Shown here piece by piece: positions 1 through 8,573 of a stretch of 48,153 nt of DNA. Origin of the DNA: an uncultured Saprospiraceae bacterium (GTDB lineage: Bacteria; Bacteroidota; Bacteroidia; Chitinophagales; Saprospiraceae); NCBI GenBank assembly GCA_937894165.1, contig CALCSX010000031.1, positions 1-48,153 of the forward strand, written 5' to 3'. The notes beneath the pieces were generated by a model. The model saw nothing but the letters and a program-made list of their open reading frames with translations. It ran no database searches and was not told where the DNA came from. The position numbers and the translations under genes are program-made. How positions within the stretch are numbered: position 1 is the stretch's first letter; every line of letters begins with the position of its first letter.

Positions 1-28
1 AACCTTTGTCTTTTAAATTATCGGTCAT
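1..28 (-). CDS. start of a gene coupled to the sigma factor, probable anti-sigma factor (partial)
   Basis: Reading leftwards, an ATG at 28-26 lies one base after the TAA stop of the ECF sigma gene (32-30). The frame stays open to the window edge and gives MTDNLKDKG. Such tight spacing implies translational coupling. In Bacteroidota the gene directly behind an ECF sigma factor is very often its anti-sigma factor, but nine residues cannot prove this, so the assignment rests on position only. Confidence 0.4.
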
Positions 29-29
29 A

Positions 30-581
30 TTAACCCCTTTTATAATTTTGATTATCCGTATAAATTGTTCTTAACCTTCTTCTTGCTTCTGAAAGATGCC
101 ATTTTGATGTTCCTTCACTTATATTCAAAAGATCACCTATTTCTTTATGATTATAGCCTTCGATCGCATAAAGTTTAAAAACCCTAGCCGTAGCATCCGG
201 CAAATCATTTATCATATTCAATAACTCTTCTAAATAAATCTTTCCAATGCCGGAAGGATTCCTTTCGCCATCCTCTTCACTAAGGATTATAAAATTATGA
301 TACTTGTTTTCTTTCTTATAGAAATCAACCATAGTGTTGTATACTAATCTTCTAATCCACCCCTCGAAAGACCCGTCTCCTCTGAATGAATTTAAATTCT
401 GGAAGACTTTTAGAAATCCTGAATTTAAAACCTCTAATGACAAATCAGAATTTTTTGTATGCTTTAGCAACATAGCATACATTGTGTCAAAATACTGCTT
501 ATAGAGCCTCTCCTGCCATTTACGTTCATTTCGTAAACAGCCTTCAATTAATTCAGATTCAGAATAAGTCTTTATAAACAC
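30..581 (-). CDS. ECF-type RNA polymerase sigma factor
   Basis: An alternative sigma factor of the sigma-70 ECF group (183 residues, normal length). Region 2 covers about residues 25-90, with the typical stretch FRGDGSFEGWIRRLVYNTMVD, which melts and reads the -10 element. Region 4 covers about residues 120-175, with a helix-turn-helix (YNHKEIGDLLNISEGTSKWH) that reads the -35 element. The start is GTG (581-579): the only nearby upstream ATG (600-598) is in another frame and hits a stop after five codons. The following gene begins one base after the stop and is probably its anti-sigma partner. The regulon cannot be told from the sequence. The family call is firm; the specific role is unknown. 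Confidence 0.9.
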   Translation of the reverse strand: MFIKTYSESELIEGCLRNERKWQERLYKQYFDTMYAMLLKHTKNSDLSLEVLNSGFLKVFQNLNSFRGDGSFEGWIRRLVYNTMVDFYKKENKYHNFIILSEEDGERNPSGIGKIYLEELLNMINDLPDATARVFKLYAIEGYNHKEIGDLLNISEGTSKWHLSEARRRLRTIYTDNQNYKRG

Positions 582-690
582 TTCAATCGTTAATTTTCAT
601 AAATTTAATAAAAAGAGCAGTAACAACTGTAATTAATAAATTAAATCATCTAAACTTTTTAAGATGATAATGAAAATTAACAAATATGAT

Positions 691-762
691 CTAAAACACG
701 ATTAATAGTAACACTAGCCCTAATGCAGCTAATACCCTAGATACAATTGATTTCATATTCAT
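691..762 (-). CDS. tiny hydrophobic ORF, possible single-pass membrane peptide
   Basis: A 23-codon ORF between the UspA gene and the sigma factor gene, on their strand. It reads MNMKSIVSRVLAALGLVLLLIVF. A short basic start (K4, R9) is followed by about 14 hydrophobic residues, the pattern of a one-helix membrane peptide. ATG codons at 762 and 756 are both possible starts. There is no Shine-Dalgarno signal, but this is normal in Bacteroidota. At this length an ORF can arise by chance; the even hydrophobic run is the only support. Confidence 0.3.
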   Translation of the reverse strand: MNMKSIVSRVLAALGLVLLLIVF

Positions 763-842
763 TTGTTTTTAAAATGGTAAGTTATGGGTAAGACTTTATC
801 CAAGTTAAAATGGTTGGGTAGAAAGATAAAAAAATTAAAAAG

Positions 843-1664
843 CTAGGAAGTAAAAATCAGAAGTGGTATGGTTGTCTTGTAGGAGTATTCACGTGAGACA
901 CTCTTTGTGGTAATTCGAGACAAAAGATTTTTGTGATCAGTTCTCATTACAAGGATATCAACTTTATGGTTTGCACTGAATTCAGCTAAAGCTTCCTGAA
1001 TCTCATTTGTAGTTTCGACATGGTGACTGGTATTGGGAAAATATTGAGACATCACCTCTTGAACTTTAATGTCGGGCATTAAATTCTTTTCTTTTTCGGA
1101 GCCGAAATGAATCCATAAAAAATTATTGATATACTCCCCCAAAATGAGATGCAATTTTTGAAGGTAAATAGACTCATTAGATTTTTTATCCGAAGCAAAA
1201 GCAACATTGAGTGATAAATTAAAATTATGTCCTGTTGGAATAAGTAATACTGGCACCATTAATGAATTAATGACAGCAGTTGTATTAGAACCAAACCATT
1301 TGACCAAGAAAGAACTTCTGGTCTTTATCCCCATAATTACACAAATTACAGCTTGCGTTTCACAAAAATCTTTGGCAGAATGAGCTACCTCTCCAAATTC
1401 AGCGCTATAGCTTAGCTCACCTTCAAAATTGATTTTAGACTTCAACTTTTCTAACTCTGTGAGAGCTGCATCTAATTGAACATTATAATTTTGGGTAAAA
1501 TTGGCAATTAAGACCATGTCAGAAACCGGAAAATTCTGCACATTTAAAATATGTATGCCCAGTTTCGCATACCCGGCCCAGTCAACAGCAAATTGAAGTG
1601 CATTTTCAGATGGTTCGGAAAAATCGTATAAAACTAATAACTTCTTATGATCTGGATTGTTCAT
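843..1664 (-). CDS. tandem-domain universal stress protein (UspA family)
   Basis: A cytosolic protein with two UspA-like alpha/beta domains, about 273 residues from the chosen start. The first domain opens with KKLLVLYDFSEPSENAL, the usual beta1-D-S/F-S entry, and ends with an MGIKTRSS...FGSNT stretch that corresponds to the G-x2-G-x9-G(S/T) nucleotide loop but lacks its second glycine. It then reads VPVLLIPTG. The second domain is more diverged and ends VSREYSYKTTIPLLIFTS. An upstream in-frame TTG (1691) would add nine residues, but ATG at 1664 fits the family start better. Two-domain Usp proteins are common in Bacteroidota and are tied to stress and energy limitation. No ligand or partner can be inferred. 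Confidence 0.85.
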   Translation of the reverse strand: MNNPDHKKLLVLYDFSEPSENALQFAVDWAGYAKLGIHILNVQNFPVSDMVLIANFTQNYNVQLDAALTELEKLKSKINFEGELSYSAEFGEVAHSAKDFCETQAVICVIMGIKTRSSFLVKWFGSNTTAVINSLMVPVLLIPTGHNFNLSLNVAFASDKKSNESIYLQKLHLILGEYINNFLWIHFGSEKEKNLMPDIKVQEVMSQYFPNTSHHVETTNEIQEALAEFSANHKVDILVMRTDHKNLLSRITTKSVSREYSYKTTIPLLIFTS

Positions 1665-1746
1665 TTGGTAGTATTTCAAGTTGCTTGTCAAATATAATTT
1701 TAAATTACAATATTTTTTCGATTAACCAATCAAACACTATAAATAC

Positions 1747-2130
1747 ATGTCAATGTTTAAACCCGGAACTAAAGCATACTCGATTTTTAATTTTAAATGT
1801 CCCAAATGTCATAAAGGGGATCTATACACCCATCCTGCTACCAATCTCCCAAAAGCTTTCAACATGCATACTCATTGCCAAAATTGTGGGCAAAGATACG
1901 TATTGGAGCCGGGGTTCTATTGGGGTGCCATGTATGTGGCCTATGCTCTTTCCAGTGGCTTTCTTATGGTTACTTTTGCGATATTATTTTTTCTAATCGA
2001 TTTGAATTGGCAACCAGCCTTTTATATTTCTGTAGGACTTCTACTTCTTTTATATGTATTCATCTTTAGACTAGCCAGATCCATTTGGATTAACATTTAT
2101 GTGAATTATGATGCTAAACTCAATCAATGA
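1747..2130 (+). CDS. DUF983 family membrane protein
   Basis: A 127-residue protein of the DUF983 family. An N-terminal zinc-ribbon-like part carries C18-x2-C21 (CPKC) and C44-x2-C47 (CQNC), with the typical FKCPKCHKGDLY entry and the Y-x-L-E-P-G-F-Y-W-G-A-M motif at about 51-62. Two hydrophobic helices follow (about 63-85 and 90-110). The protein is therefore a small inner-membrane protein with a cytosolic metal-binding head. The molecular function of the family is not known. It stands alone, divergent from the Usp gene, with only about 80 bases of shared upstream DNA. Confidence 0.9.
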   Translation: MSMFKPGTKAYSIFNFKCPKCHKGDLYTHPATNLPKAFNMHTHCQNCGQRYVLEPGFYWGAMYVAYALSSGFLMVTFAILFFLIDLNWQPAFYISVGLLLLLYVFIFRLARSIWINIYVNYDAKLNQ

Positions 2131-2374
2131 GCAAAATAAACATATCTATAATCTATAAATAACATTTACGACAACTTAATTTCTTTTTATATCCTCTCAT
2201 AGTCTTGCAACTAAAGAGTACATTGTCGATAGACTACTATTTCATCTGAGCAAAAGATCAAGTCCAGTATTAAATCATTGATATTTTTACCAATCTTATT
2301 TTTCCAATAATCGAAATTATCATATATTTAATATTATTTGGAGAAATCCACCTCAAAATATAAATTTTAAGATT

Positions 2375-3205
2375 TTGAAGTACTGCATTTTATATTTCTT
2401 CTTGGCTTTATCCCTATGTATTTTCCCAAAGTACATGTATTCTCAACAATTTGGTTTTCCTTCCTCTTTCGGAGGAGGATATGCTATTGGACAAATTCAA
2501 TCTGTTGTTAAAGGCCATGATGCTTTATTCAATAATCAAGCAGGTTTAGTCCATTCTGAAAGATCTATTATTGGAATAAATGCCTTGAATAGATACCTGA
2601 TCAGCGACATCAACCAAGGTTCAATTGCAATGGGATACAAGGTAAGTAGTGAAACGGTTCTCACAGCTAGAATAGATTATCTTCAACATTTTGACTTGAT
2701 TTTACAGCAGTATTCAATTGGAGCCGGTAGAAAATTATTTGAGAATGCCTCCCTCGGCCTCAATCTAAAATATCAATATGTTTCTCTGGCGGAATATGGT
2801 AATAATGGTGGAATAAATGCAGATCTGAATGTACAATTTTCACCCTTAGATAAAATAAGGATTGGATTTTGTGCTTTTAATATTCTTTCTCTACAACAAA
2901 ACGATGTGAATCAAGTGAATCCTATGCTTGAAATTGGTGGTACTTATGAAGTTTCCGATAAAGTATTGTTTCATTTCGCCTTGTCACACGAAATAAGTTT
3001 TAGCCAAACATTTCACTTCGGATTTGCCTATGCAGTTGCGGAGTCACTTGATCTTAAAGCCGGATATTTTACTAATCCCGGAGGGTTCACCTTTGGTATA
3101 GCTTACAATATCAATCAAACTTTCAGAGCAGAACTTGCAAGCGCCAGACATAACCAACTGGGACTCTCCCCGTCGGCATTATTTATGTATGAACTGGGAA
3201 AATAA
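2375..3205 (+). CDS. PorV/UPF0164-like outer-membrane beta-barrel protein
   Basis: A 276-residue secreted protein. An N-terminal signal peptide (about 1-23, FFLALSLCIFPKYMYS then QQ) is followed by a GGGYAIGQ...ALFNNQAGL segment. This resembles the G-G-A...D-A-x-x-x-x-N-P-A-G-L start of PorV/UPF0164-type barrels. The rest is alternating amphipathic strands and ends in ALFMYELGK. The start is TTG at 2375; no in-frame ATG precedes the signal peptide, and a later ATG would destroy it. Only 22 bases separate it from mqnB, so the two may be cotranscribed. It may assist surface export or be a T9SS-linked barrel, but it is not a clear PorV, PorQ or PorP. The specific role is unknown. Confidence 0.65.
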   Translation: MKYCILYFFLALSLCIFPKYMYSQQFGFPSSFGGGYAIGQIQSVVKGHDALFNNQAGLVHSERSIIGINALNRYLISDINQGSIAMGYKVSSETVLTARIDYLQHFDLILQQYSIGAGRKLFENASLGLNLKYQYVSLAEYGNNGGINADLNVQFSPLDKIRIGFCAFNILSLQQNDVNQVNPMLEIGGTYEVSDKVLFHFALSHEISFSQTFHFGFAYAVAESLDLKAGYFTNPGGFTFGIAYNINQTFRAELASARHNQLGLSPSALFMYELGK

Positions 3206-3227
3206 AATATTATGAACTTACATTAGA

Positions 3228-3932
3228 ATGCAAATATTAATAGTTTCAGCTACATACCTAGAAATATCACCTCTCTTAGAAAAAATATTTCCCGATTTTG
3301 ATTCAAACAAAATTTTTAGTCAATCAGAATGGAAAGGAATTAATATTTCAATCCTAGTTACGGGTGTCGGGAGTGCCTCCACTAGCTTTCAACTCACCAA
3401 GCTATTGTCCGGTAATTTCATCCCGGATTTAACGATATTTTCAGGAATAGGAGGAGAAATATCGCGAGAGTTCGAGCTCGGACATACATATCTAGTCGTA
3501 AAAGAGAATTTTTCTGATTTGGGAGCATTCGACGAAAATGGACAATTCCAGGATCTGTGGGATCTTAAATTAATGGAAGAAAATGCAAAACCCTTTACGA
3601 ATAGATCAATTGTAAATCCAATAGGTGATGAATTTAAATTTCTTCCTCAAGTAGAAGGAATCACTTCTAATTGCGTAAGCAGTTCCAATGAAACTTTAAA
3701 TAAAATAAGCATAAAATTCCCGGACGCTCGTATTGAATCTATGGAAGGTGCCTACCAATTTTATGTGGCTTCCCAATTTAACCTCAAATTTTTGAGTCTT
3801 CGAAGCACTTCAAATTACGTAGGAGAAAGAGATAAAAGTTTATGGCAGATCCCATTGGCCATCGAAAACCTAAATCGAACTATTGGAGAAATTCTTGAAT
3901 TACTCGCAGATTTAGTAAATAGTAAAGAATAA
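3228..3932 (+). CDS. mqnB: futalosine hydrolase (menaquinone biosynthesis)
   Basis: A 234-residue nucleosidase of the PNP/MTAN fold. It is expected to split futalosine (or aminofutalosine-derived) nucleoside into its base and dehypoxanthine futalosine, a step of the futalosine route to menaquinone. Visible marks are the N-terminal strand MQILIVSATYLEISPLL, the glycine-rich TGVGSASTSFQL (about 45-56), the SGIGGE stretch, and the ribose-binding IESMEGAYQFYVA loop with the key E-S-M-E (about 168-180). The late RSTSNYVGERD loop is also present. MTAN (Pfs) is the main alternative. The presence of mqnA, mqnE and a UbiA homologue nearby favours MqnB. It converges with the DUF3810 gene, with no gap between the stops. 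Confidence 0.85.
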   Translation: MQILIVSATYLEISPLLEKIFPDFDSNKIFSQSEWKGINISILVTGVGSASTSFQLTKLLSGNFIPDLTIFSGIGGEISREFELGHTYLVVKENFSDLGAFDENGQFQDLWDLKLMEENAKPFTNRSIVNPIGDEFKFLPQVEGITSNCVSSSNETLNKISIKFPDARIESMEGAYQFYVASQFNLKFLSLRSTSNYVGERDKSLWQIPLAIENLNRTIGEILELLADLVNSKE

Positions 3933-5000
3933 TTATTTTTCTTCTTCTAAATAAGCTAAGACATAATTGATTACCTTCCCATAGCTCCTCACCCCTTCTG
4001 CTATTCCCTGAGATTTCAAATAATTATTATATATCGATCGCTGTATAAAGTCAAAACGGCTACTAAATTTTTGACTATTCTCATATATTTCCCTCAATTC
4101 AGATAAGGTTTTCTGATTCAAATTTTCGATGATATTATTATAATATTCAGGATTAATACGTCTGACTAAATATGCCATATCGCGCCATAAATCCAATTCG
4201 CCGGCATAATTAAGATAAATATTACTCGTATATCGAGTACACATAAGCCATGCAAGGAAATTACAATGCCCTTCATCTGTGACTCCACTTCCATGAAACC
4301 ATTCATGCGCTGTAACGGATGGGAGCTGTAAAGAATGTAAACCAAAATCTACCAGACATTCTCCGGTGAAAGGAAAATACATTCCTGCTGAATTAAAATT
4401 TAAAAAGGTACCTGGATAAAGAAACTTTATGCTTCCTGGTGAAGGTTTGAGCAATCCCAAATCAGCAAAAATCAATTCAGTTTTTACAAAATCATTTAAA
4501 ATTTCTTCCCGAATGTTGTTTTTATGAGGAAACTGATCAAAAGTGCCTCTCAATAAATTAATTTTATCTGTTTGATTTTGAAAATGGGAAAATAGCAAAG
4601 AACTATCCGCTTCAGAATATTGATCATCAAAATCTTGCAAAGGATTATGTTGGTAATTAATACCCCAGCTAATTTGAAAAATGATCATAATTAAAAACAA
4701 GTAGTTTAATAAGCGCAAATAATTATTAAATATTCTAAAGCTCACTATAATTTTATAGATGAAGTATAATAATAAACAAAGCATTAAAGTCAATATCAAA
4801 TAGAATAATGGGAAATTAATATAGCTATTAATAGAGTCAAAACGAATTCTAATAACAGGAAATACAGTCTCGTTATAAAAAGCTGCAAAGCCTTTTGTGG
4901 TGCCGTACTGAACCAGAAGTAAAATTAGCATCAAAGAGATCAAAAGTAGGATCTGTTGACGATTCTTCTTATAAACTGAATAGAGATATTTAGGTATCAA
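3933..5000 (-). CDS. DUF3810 membrane protein with HExxH zinc-protease motif
   Basis: A 355-residue Bacteroidota membrane protein of the DUF3810 family. Three hydrophobic helices (about 17-32, 63-88, 98-113) are followed by the family mark WGINYQHNP. A soluble C-terminal domain holds H232-E-W-F-H236 with a downstream DEGHCNFLAW (E243). This is the arrangement of gluzincin-type zinc metallopeptidases and predicts a membrane-bound, outward-facing peptidase. No substrate is known. The start is TTG at 5000; a TAG stop lies two codons upstream in frame, and the next ATG (residue 24) would cut into the first helix. It converges with mqnB and is divergent from trxA. Confidence 0.85.
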   Translation of the reverse strand: MIPKYLYSVYKKNRQQILLLISLMLILLLVQYGTTKGFAAFYNETVFPVIRIRFDSINSYINFPLFYLILTLMLCLLLYFIYKIIVSFRIFNNYLRLLNYLFLIMIIFQISWGINYQHNPLQDFDDQYSEADSSLLFSHFQNQTDKINLLRGTFDQFPHKNNIREEILNDFVKTELIFADLGLLKPSPGSIKFLYPGTFLNFNSAGMYFPFTGECLVDFGLHSLQLPSVTAHEWFHGSGVTDEGHCNFLAWLMCTRYTSNIYLNYAGELDLWRDMAYLVRRINPEYYNNIIENLNQKTLSELREIYENSQKFSSRFDFIQRSIYNNYLKSQGIAEGVRSYGKVINYVLAYLEEEK

Positions 5001-5025
5001 AAACTAATTGGATTAAAGAATTTTA

Positions 5026-5033
5026 TATATTTG
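5026..5033 (+). promoter_or_regulatory. candidate -7 element upstream of trxA
   Basis: TATATTTG matches the Bacteroidota -7 consensus TAnnTTTG. It lies 90 bases before the trxA start in the gap between divergent genes. The only -33-like TTG (5008-5010) is spaced about 15 bases away, shorter than usual. In DNA this AT-rich a chance match is quite likely. Confidence 0.25.
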
Positions 5034-5123
5034 TTTTCGAATTATTATAAAAACATGAAATTATGAACTAATTATGATATTGTCATGTTTTGTCTTCATT
5101 ATAAACATCTTAAATCTTTAATA

Positions 5124-5441
5124 ATGGCATTTGAATTCACTGACGACAATTTCAAAGAGCAAGCTTTAGAAAATGACAAAGTAGTTTTAGTTGATTTTTG
5201 GGCTGAATGGTGTGGACCATGTAGAATGATTGCTCCTATTGTTGAACAACTCGCTACAGAAATGGGCGATAAAGCTCTAATAGGCAAAATGAATGTAGAC
5301 AACAATACTGAGGTACCTATGAAATATGGCGTTAGAAGTATTCCAACTTTACTTGTTTTGAAAAATGGTGAAGTGGTAGAAAAACATGTAGGGACAATTT
5401 CTAAAAACGACCTAGCGAAAAAGATCGAAGCACACGTTTAA
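5124..5441 (+). CDS. trxA: thioredoxin
   Basis: A classic cytosolic thioredoxin of 105 residues that reduces disulfides of client proteins and is itself reduced by thioredoxin reductase. The active site W-C30-G-P-C33 sits in VDFWAEWCGPCRMIAP, and the cis-proline loop is VRSIPTLLVL. The ATG at 5124 (MAFEFTDDNF) gives the normal family length. An upstream in-frame ATG at 5085 would add 13 residues of unconserved sequence and is less likely. It is a single-gene unit: divergent from DUF3810 and ended by the hairpin at 5469-5500. Confidence 0.95.
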   Translation: MAFEFTDDNFKEQALENDKVVLVDFWAEWCGPCRMIAPIVEQLATEMGDKALIGKMNVDNNTEVPMKYGVRSIPTLLVLKNGEVVEKHVGTISKNDLAKKIEAHV

Positions 5442-5468
5442 GTTTTAAATACTTAAATTTAGAAAAAT

Positions 5469-5500
5469 AAAAAAGTCGGACTTAAAAAGCCGACTTTTTT
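5469..5500. terminator. bidirectional hairpin terminator between trxA and the TonB receptor
   Basis: An 11-base perfect inverted repeat (aaaaaagtcgg and ccgactttttt) around a 10-base loop. It lies between two convergent genes. The A-run and T-run allow it to act as an intrinsic terminator in both directions. Confidence 0.85.
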
Positions 5501-5530
5501 ATTTTATTATTCCGCTAAACTATCCTTTTT

Positions 5531-7813
5531 CTAGAATACAAATTTAACACCGAAAGAAGGAATGATTGGCAATTGGTTTACTCTATTATTAGTGATTCTA
5601 TCGATATAGAAAATATTATCACGGTCGTAAATATTGGTTACGCTGACATTTAATTCCAGACTTCTATATCTGTTAAAAATGATAGTTTTTCTAATAGAAC
5701 CATCCAAACGATGATAAACAGGTAACCTACCAAGATTTCTTCCCTCTTCAAAAATCACTCCCAATCCCGGATTTGATCCCAGTACATCGGTTTCTGCCAA
5801 GTCATTCAGGAAATTCTGATTACCATAGAAACCTAATGTTCTAGTAAAGGGAAAGCCTGTCCCCATATTCCATCTCAAGGAAGCTTCCCATGACTTATCT
5901 TTTGAAAATGTATAAGATGTCAAGAAATTAATATTATGACGTCTGTCGAAATGTGTAAAGTAGGTTTCATTACCATCGAATCTGTCAACTATCGCATAAG
6001 AATAAGTAGCCCATACATACAAATCTTTATGATCATACTTTATACTAAAATCAACGCCGGTTGCTTTTCCAGTCTCAACAATAATATTAGGATCAGCATT
6101 AGATTTTTTAAATCTGTTTAATGAAAGTAATTGATCGAAATATTTCAAATAAGGTTCGACATTGATTACTATTCTTTCATTGACATCATATTCTACCCCA
6201 AAAATAGCATGCCAGGAAGTTTGTAGGTTGTTATTGGTTCTCTCACCATCAACGCCTCTTAATAATCCACCGGTTCCGCTGAGAAAACCATTGAAAAAGT
6301 TGACTATATCATTTTCATTTCTCGTAGAGATTAGGTTTTGTGAGTAGCGACCTCCGGCAAATTTCAATCTAAAATTATCCAACACATTATACTTTATACC
6401 AATTCTAGGCTCTGCCATAATGTTATTTAATGAGGCATAATATTGTACTCTAAAGCCCGGTTCAATGACCAGGTCACCTAGAATATGCTTGTATTTAATA
6501 TACGCTCCTATTTCAATGTTATCCTGTCTTTCTTCAATAGTAGTACCAACATTGTTTCTAAAACGATAATCAGTATTCAATCCATTAATATCAAGACCAT
6601 AATTCACCTGATTCTTGAAGCCAAAATAGTTGAAATCAAATAGGAAGTTGAATGCATTTACACCACTTACTCGTGGGTCAGCAGCTTCTTCATCGAATTC
6701 AATGTTGAAGTTTGTGAAGTTAACTTTTGTGTTAACGATGAGATTGGAGTTCTGAGGTATAATTTTTAGATCACCACCAAATCCTGTGTTTTTCCAGCCA
6801 ATTCTAGACAGTGAACTTAAATTAACATTGTCATTGAAATTGAATCCAAAAAGGTTGAAACTGGAGCCATTACTCCCCAAAAACGAAAGTTTGCCATAAA
6901 AATCCCTAAACTCATACGGGAAAGCCTCCCCTTCATCAATAAAACTATAAATTTCCGGTCCTAATTTGTCGATATAGCTATATTTCCCTGTCATTAAAAA
7001 AGTCAATGCATTACCATTCTCCTCTTTCAAAGGAATTATCGGTCCCTCAAGTAATATTTTGGACATATAGGGGTTAGCTGATACCACCCCCCCTAATCTA
7101 CGCTTATTTCCATCTCTCGTATTGATATCAACTACTGCTGAGATCCTACCACCATGTTCAGCATTAAATCCACCTGTTATAACTTCAACATTTCGTATAG
7201 CTTCTGTCTCGAAAACAGAAAAGAAACCCAGCGAGTGAATTGGCATAAAAATAACCATGCCATCGAGCATCATTTTATTTTGAACGGGTGAACCGCCTCG
7301 AATATATAGTTGACCTCCTTGATCCCCTGTCGTGATAACCCCGGGCAAAACAGGCAAATACTGCGCTATATCAGCTTCACCCGTAGCGGAAGGAATTATT
7401 TGAATTTCTCTTGGAGAAACAGTAACTGTAGAGACCTGAACTTCATTTCTAGCTATTGAACGATCTGCTTTAATACTTACCTCAGAGAGAACAACACCTG
7501 AACTTTCCTCCAAGAAAAATCTTTGATTTACAATTTCGCCGGGATTTAAATCAAAGTCAACCCGCAAGGTATCATAGCCTACATAGGTGATTACCAAGGT
7601 ATATTTACCGGGATCAATTTCCGCTAAATTGAAAAAACCATCGATATCGGAATTGACACCTTTTGTGGTATTTTCTAATAAAATTGTCGCGTAGATAACC
7701 GGCTCCGCAGTGACTTTATCAAAAATGGTCCCTTTAATAGTGGCTTTCTGTGCTGTGGAGGTTGTTATACCTATTGAGAATACAAGGACTAAAATAAATA
7801 AATATCGAAGCAT
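5531..7813 (-). CDS. TonB-dependent receptor with carboxypeptidase-regulatory-like N-terminal domain
   Basis: A 760-residue outer-membrane receptor. It has a signal peptide (about 1-21), a CarboxypepD_reg-like domain (about 23-105, KGTIFDKVTAEPVIYATILLENTTKG and later IDPGKYTLVITYVGYDTL), a plug domain (about 125-235, with GDQGGQLYIRGGSPVQNKMMLDG), and a long beta-barrel ending in GVKFVF, whose final aromatic residue is typical for BAM insertion. The plug motif is clear. No SusD partner or substrate-specific gene is adjacent, so this is more like a stand-alone receptor than a SusC/D polysaccharide system. It may bind a siderophore, metal complex, peptide or vitamin; the sequence does not say which. 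It is transcribed alone and ends at the terminator shared with trxA. Confidence 0.9.
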   Translation of the reverse strand: MLRYLFILVLVFSIGITTSTAQKATIKGTIFDKVTAEPVIYATILLENTTKGVNSDIDGFFNLAEIDPGKYTLVITYVGYDTLRVDFDLNPGEIVNQRFFLEESSGVVLSEVSIKADRSIARNEVQVSTVTVSPREIQIIPSATGEADIAQYLPVLPGVITTGDQGGQLYIRGGSPVQNKMMLDGMVIFMPIHSLGFFSVFETEAIRNVEVITGGFNAEHGGRISAVVDINTRDGNKRRLGGVVSANPYMSKILLEGPIIPLKEENGNALTFLMTGKYSYIDKLGPEIYSFIDEGEAFPYEFRDFYGKLSFLGSNGSSFNLFGFNFNDNVNLSSLSRIGWKNTGFGGDLKIIPQNSNLIVNTKVNFTNFNIEFDEEAADPRVSGVNAFNFLFDFNYFGFKNQVNYGLDINGLNTDYRFRNNVGTTIEERQDNIEIGAYIKYKHILGDLVIEPGFRVQYYASLNNIMAEPRIGIKYNVLDNFRLKFAGGRYSQNLISTRNENDIVNFFNGFLSGTGGLLRGVDGERTNNNLQTSWHAIFGVEYDVNERIVINVEPYLKYFDQLLSLNRFKKSNADPNIIVETGKATGVDFSIKYDHKDLYVWATYSYAIVDRFDGNETYFTHFDRRHNINFLTSYTFSKDKSWEASLRWNMGTGFPFTRTLGFYGNQNFLNDLAETDVLGSNPGLGVIFEEGRNLGRLPVYHRLDGSIRKTIIFNRYRSLELNVSVTNIYDRDNIFYIDRITNNRVNQLPIIPSFGVKFVF

Positions 7814-7893
7814 TTATCTCTGTTTTAAAAAAATAAGCGTGAAGCTACTAAATATTATTTAGCTTATATTCTTATTTAATTATTCTTAACATA

Positions 7894-7918
7894 AAAGGGT
7901 ACAATAAATGTACCCTTT
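7894..7918. terminator. hairpin downstream of the YciO-type gene
   Basis: A perfect 10-base inverted repeat (aaagggtaca and tgtaccctttt start) around loop ataaa. It lies 27 bases after the stop of the minus-strand gene at 7945. Reading leftwards there is no strong T-run after the hairpin, so it may be a terminator or an RNA 3'-end stabiliser. Confidence 0.55.
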
Positions 7919-7944
7919 GGAATATTTTATAGTGAGTTTAGAAT

Positions 7945-8559
7945 TTAAACTAATTCTCTTTCACCCTCACGTATGATTTCCGGTATTTCTGTAGTTAAAT
8001 CAACTAAAGCAGAAGGTGTAAGATTGCCCTTTCCACCATTTATAATACAATCTACTTGTTTTTCATAAGAATCCATGATATCTTCCACCTCAGTAAAATA
8101 TTCTAGGATATCATCATCTTCATTTTTTAATGAGGTAGATAATAATGGATGTCCCATTTGCTCTATTAAATCCAAAATGATTTTATTTTCAGGAATTCTG
8201 ACACCAATAGTTTGTTTTCTATTATAAAGTGTTTTTGGCAGATTATTACCCGCATTGAGGATAAATGTAAAAGGGCCGGGTAAATTTCTCTTGAGAATTT
8301 TAAAATTCTCATTACTTATCTGCCTTGAATATTCAGAAACCTGACTAATATCTTTGCATAACATTGAAAACATAGCCTTGGAAGGATCTAAACTTTTCAA
8401 TTTGCATAACTTTTCAAAAGCAGATTTAGAATTTATGCTACACCCTAATGCATAGACACTATCGGTAGGGTAAATAATAACGCCATCAGCATTGAGTATA
8501 TCGACCACCTGGGCTATCTTTCTTGGCTCAGGATTTTGATTGTGAATTTGTAGTATCAT
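7945..8559 (-). CDS. YciO/YrdC/Sua5 family protein (L-threonylcarbamoyladenylate synthase-like)
   Basis: A 204-residue protein with the YrdC/Sua5 fold. Marks are the N-terminal GGVI-like GVIIYPTDSVYALGC (about 27-41, the substrate-binding T-D-S), the RP-like region NLPGPFTFIL, the IGVRIPENK stretch, and the end PSALVDLT...IIREGE. The family makes threonylcarbamoyl-AMP for the tRNA t6A37 modification. The overall pattern (start IHNQNPEPR, LSTSL after the middle, no Sua5 C-terminal domain) is closer to YciO than to TsaC, so its activity may be weaker or different. It follows the AAA ATPase gene by 14 bases and probably shares its mRNA. Confidence 0.85.
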   Translation of the reverse strand: MILQIHNQNPEPRKIAQVVDILNADGVIIYPTDSVYALGCSINSKSAFEKLCKLKSLDPSKAMFSMLCKDISQVSEYSRQISNENFKILKRNLPGPFTFILNAGNNLPKTLYNRKQTIGVRIPENKIILDLIEQMGHPLLSTSLKNEDDDILEYFTEVEDIMDSYEKQVDCIINGGKGNLTPSALVDLTTEIPEIIREGERELV

Positions 8560-8573
8560 AAAATATATATTTA

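Noticed and set aside
1598..1996. Overlapping ORFs on the opposite strand of the Usp and DUF983 genes
   Set aside because: They overlap well-supported genes in other frames and show no family motif. The same holds for similar shadow ORFs across the window, for example in leuS, kbl and the DUF1573 gene.
5531..7813. SusC/SusD polysaccharide utilisation locus
   Set aside because: The receptor has no SusD gene or carbohydrate enzyme next to it, and its N-terminal domain alone does not define SusC.
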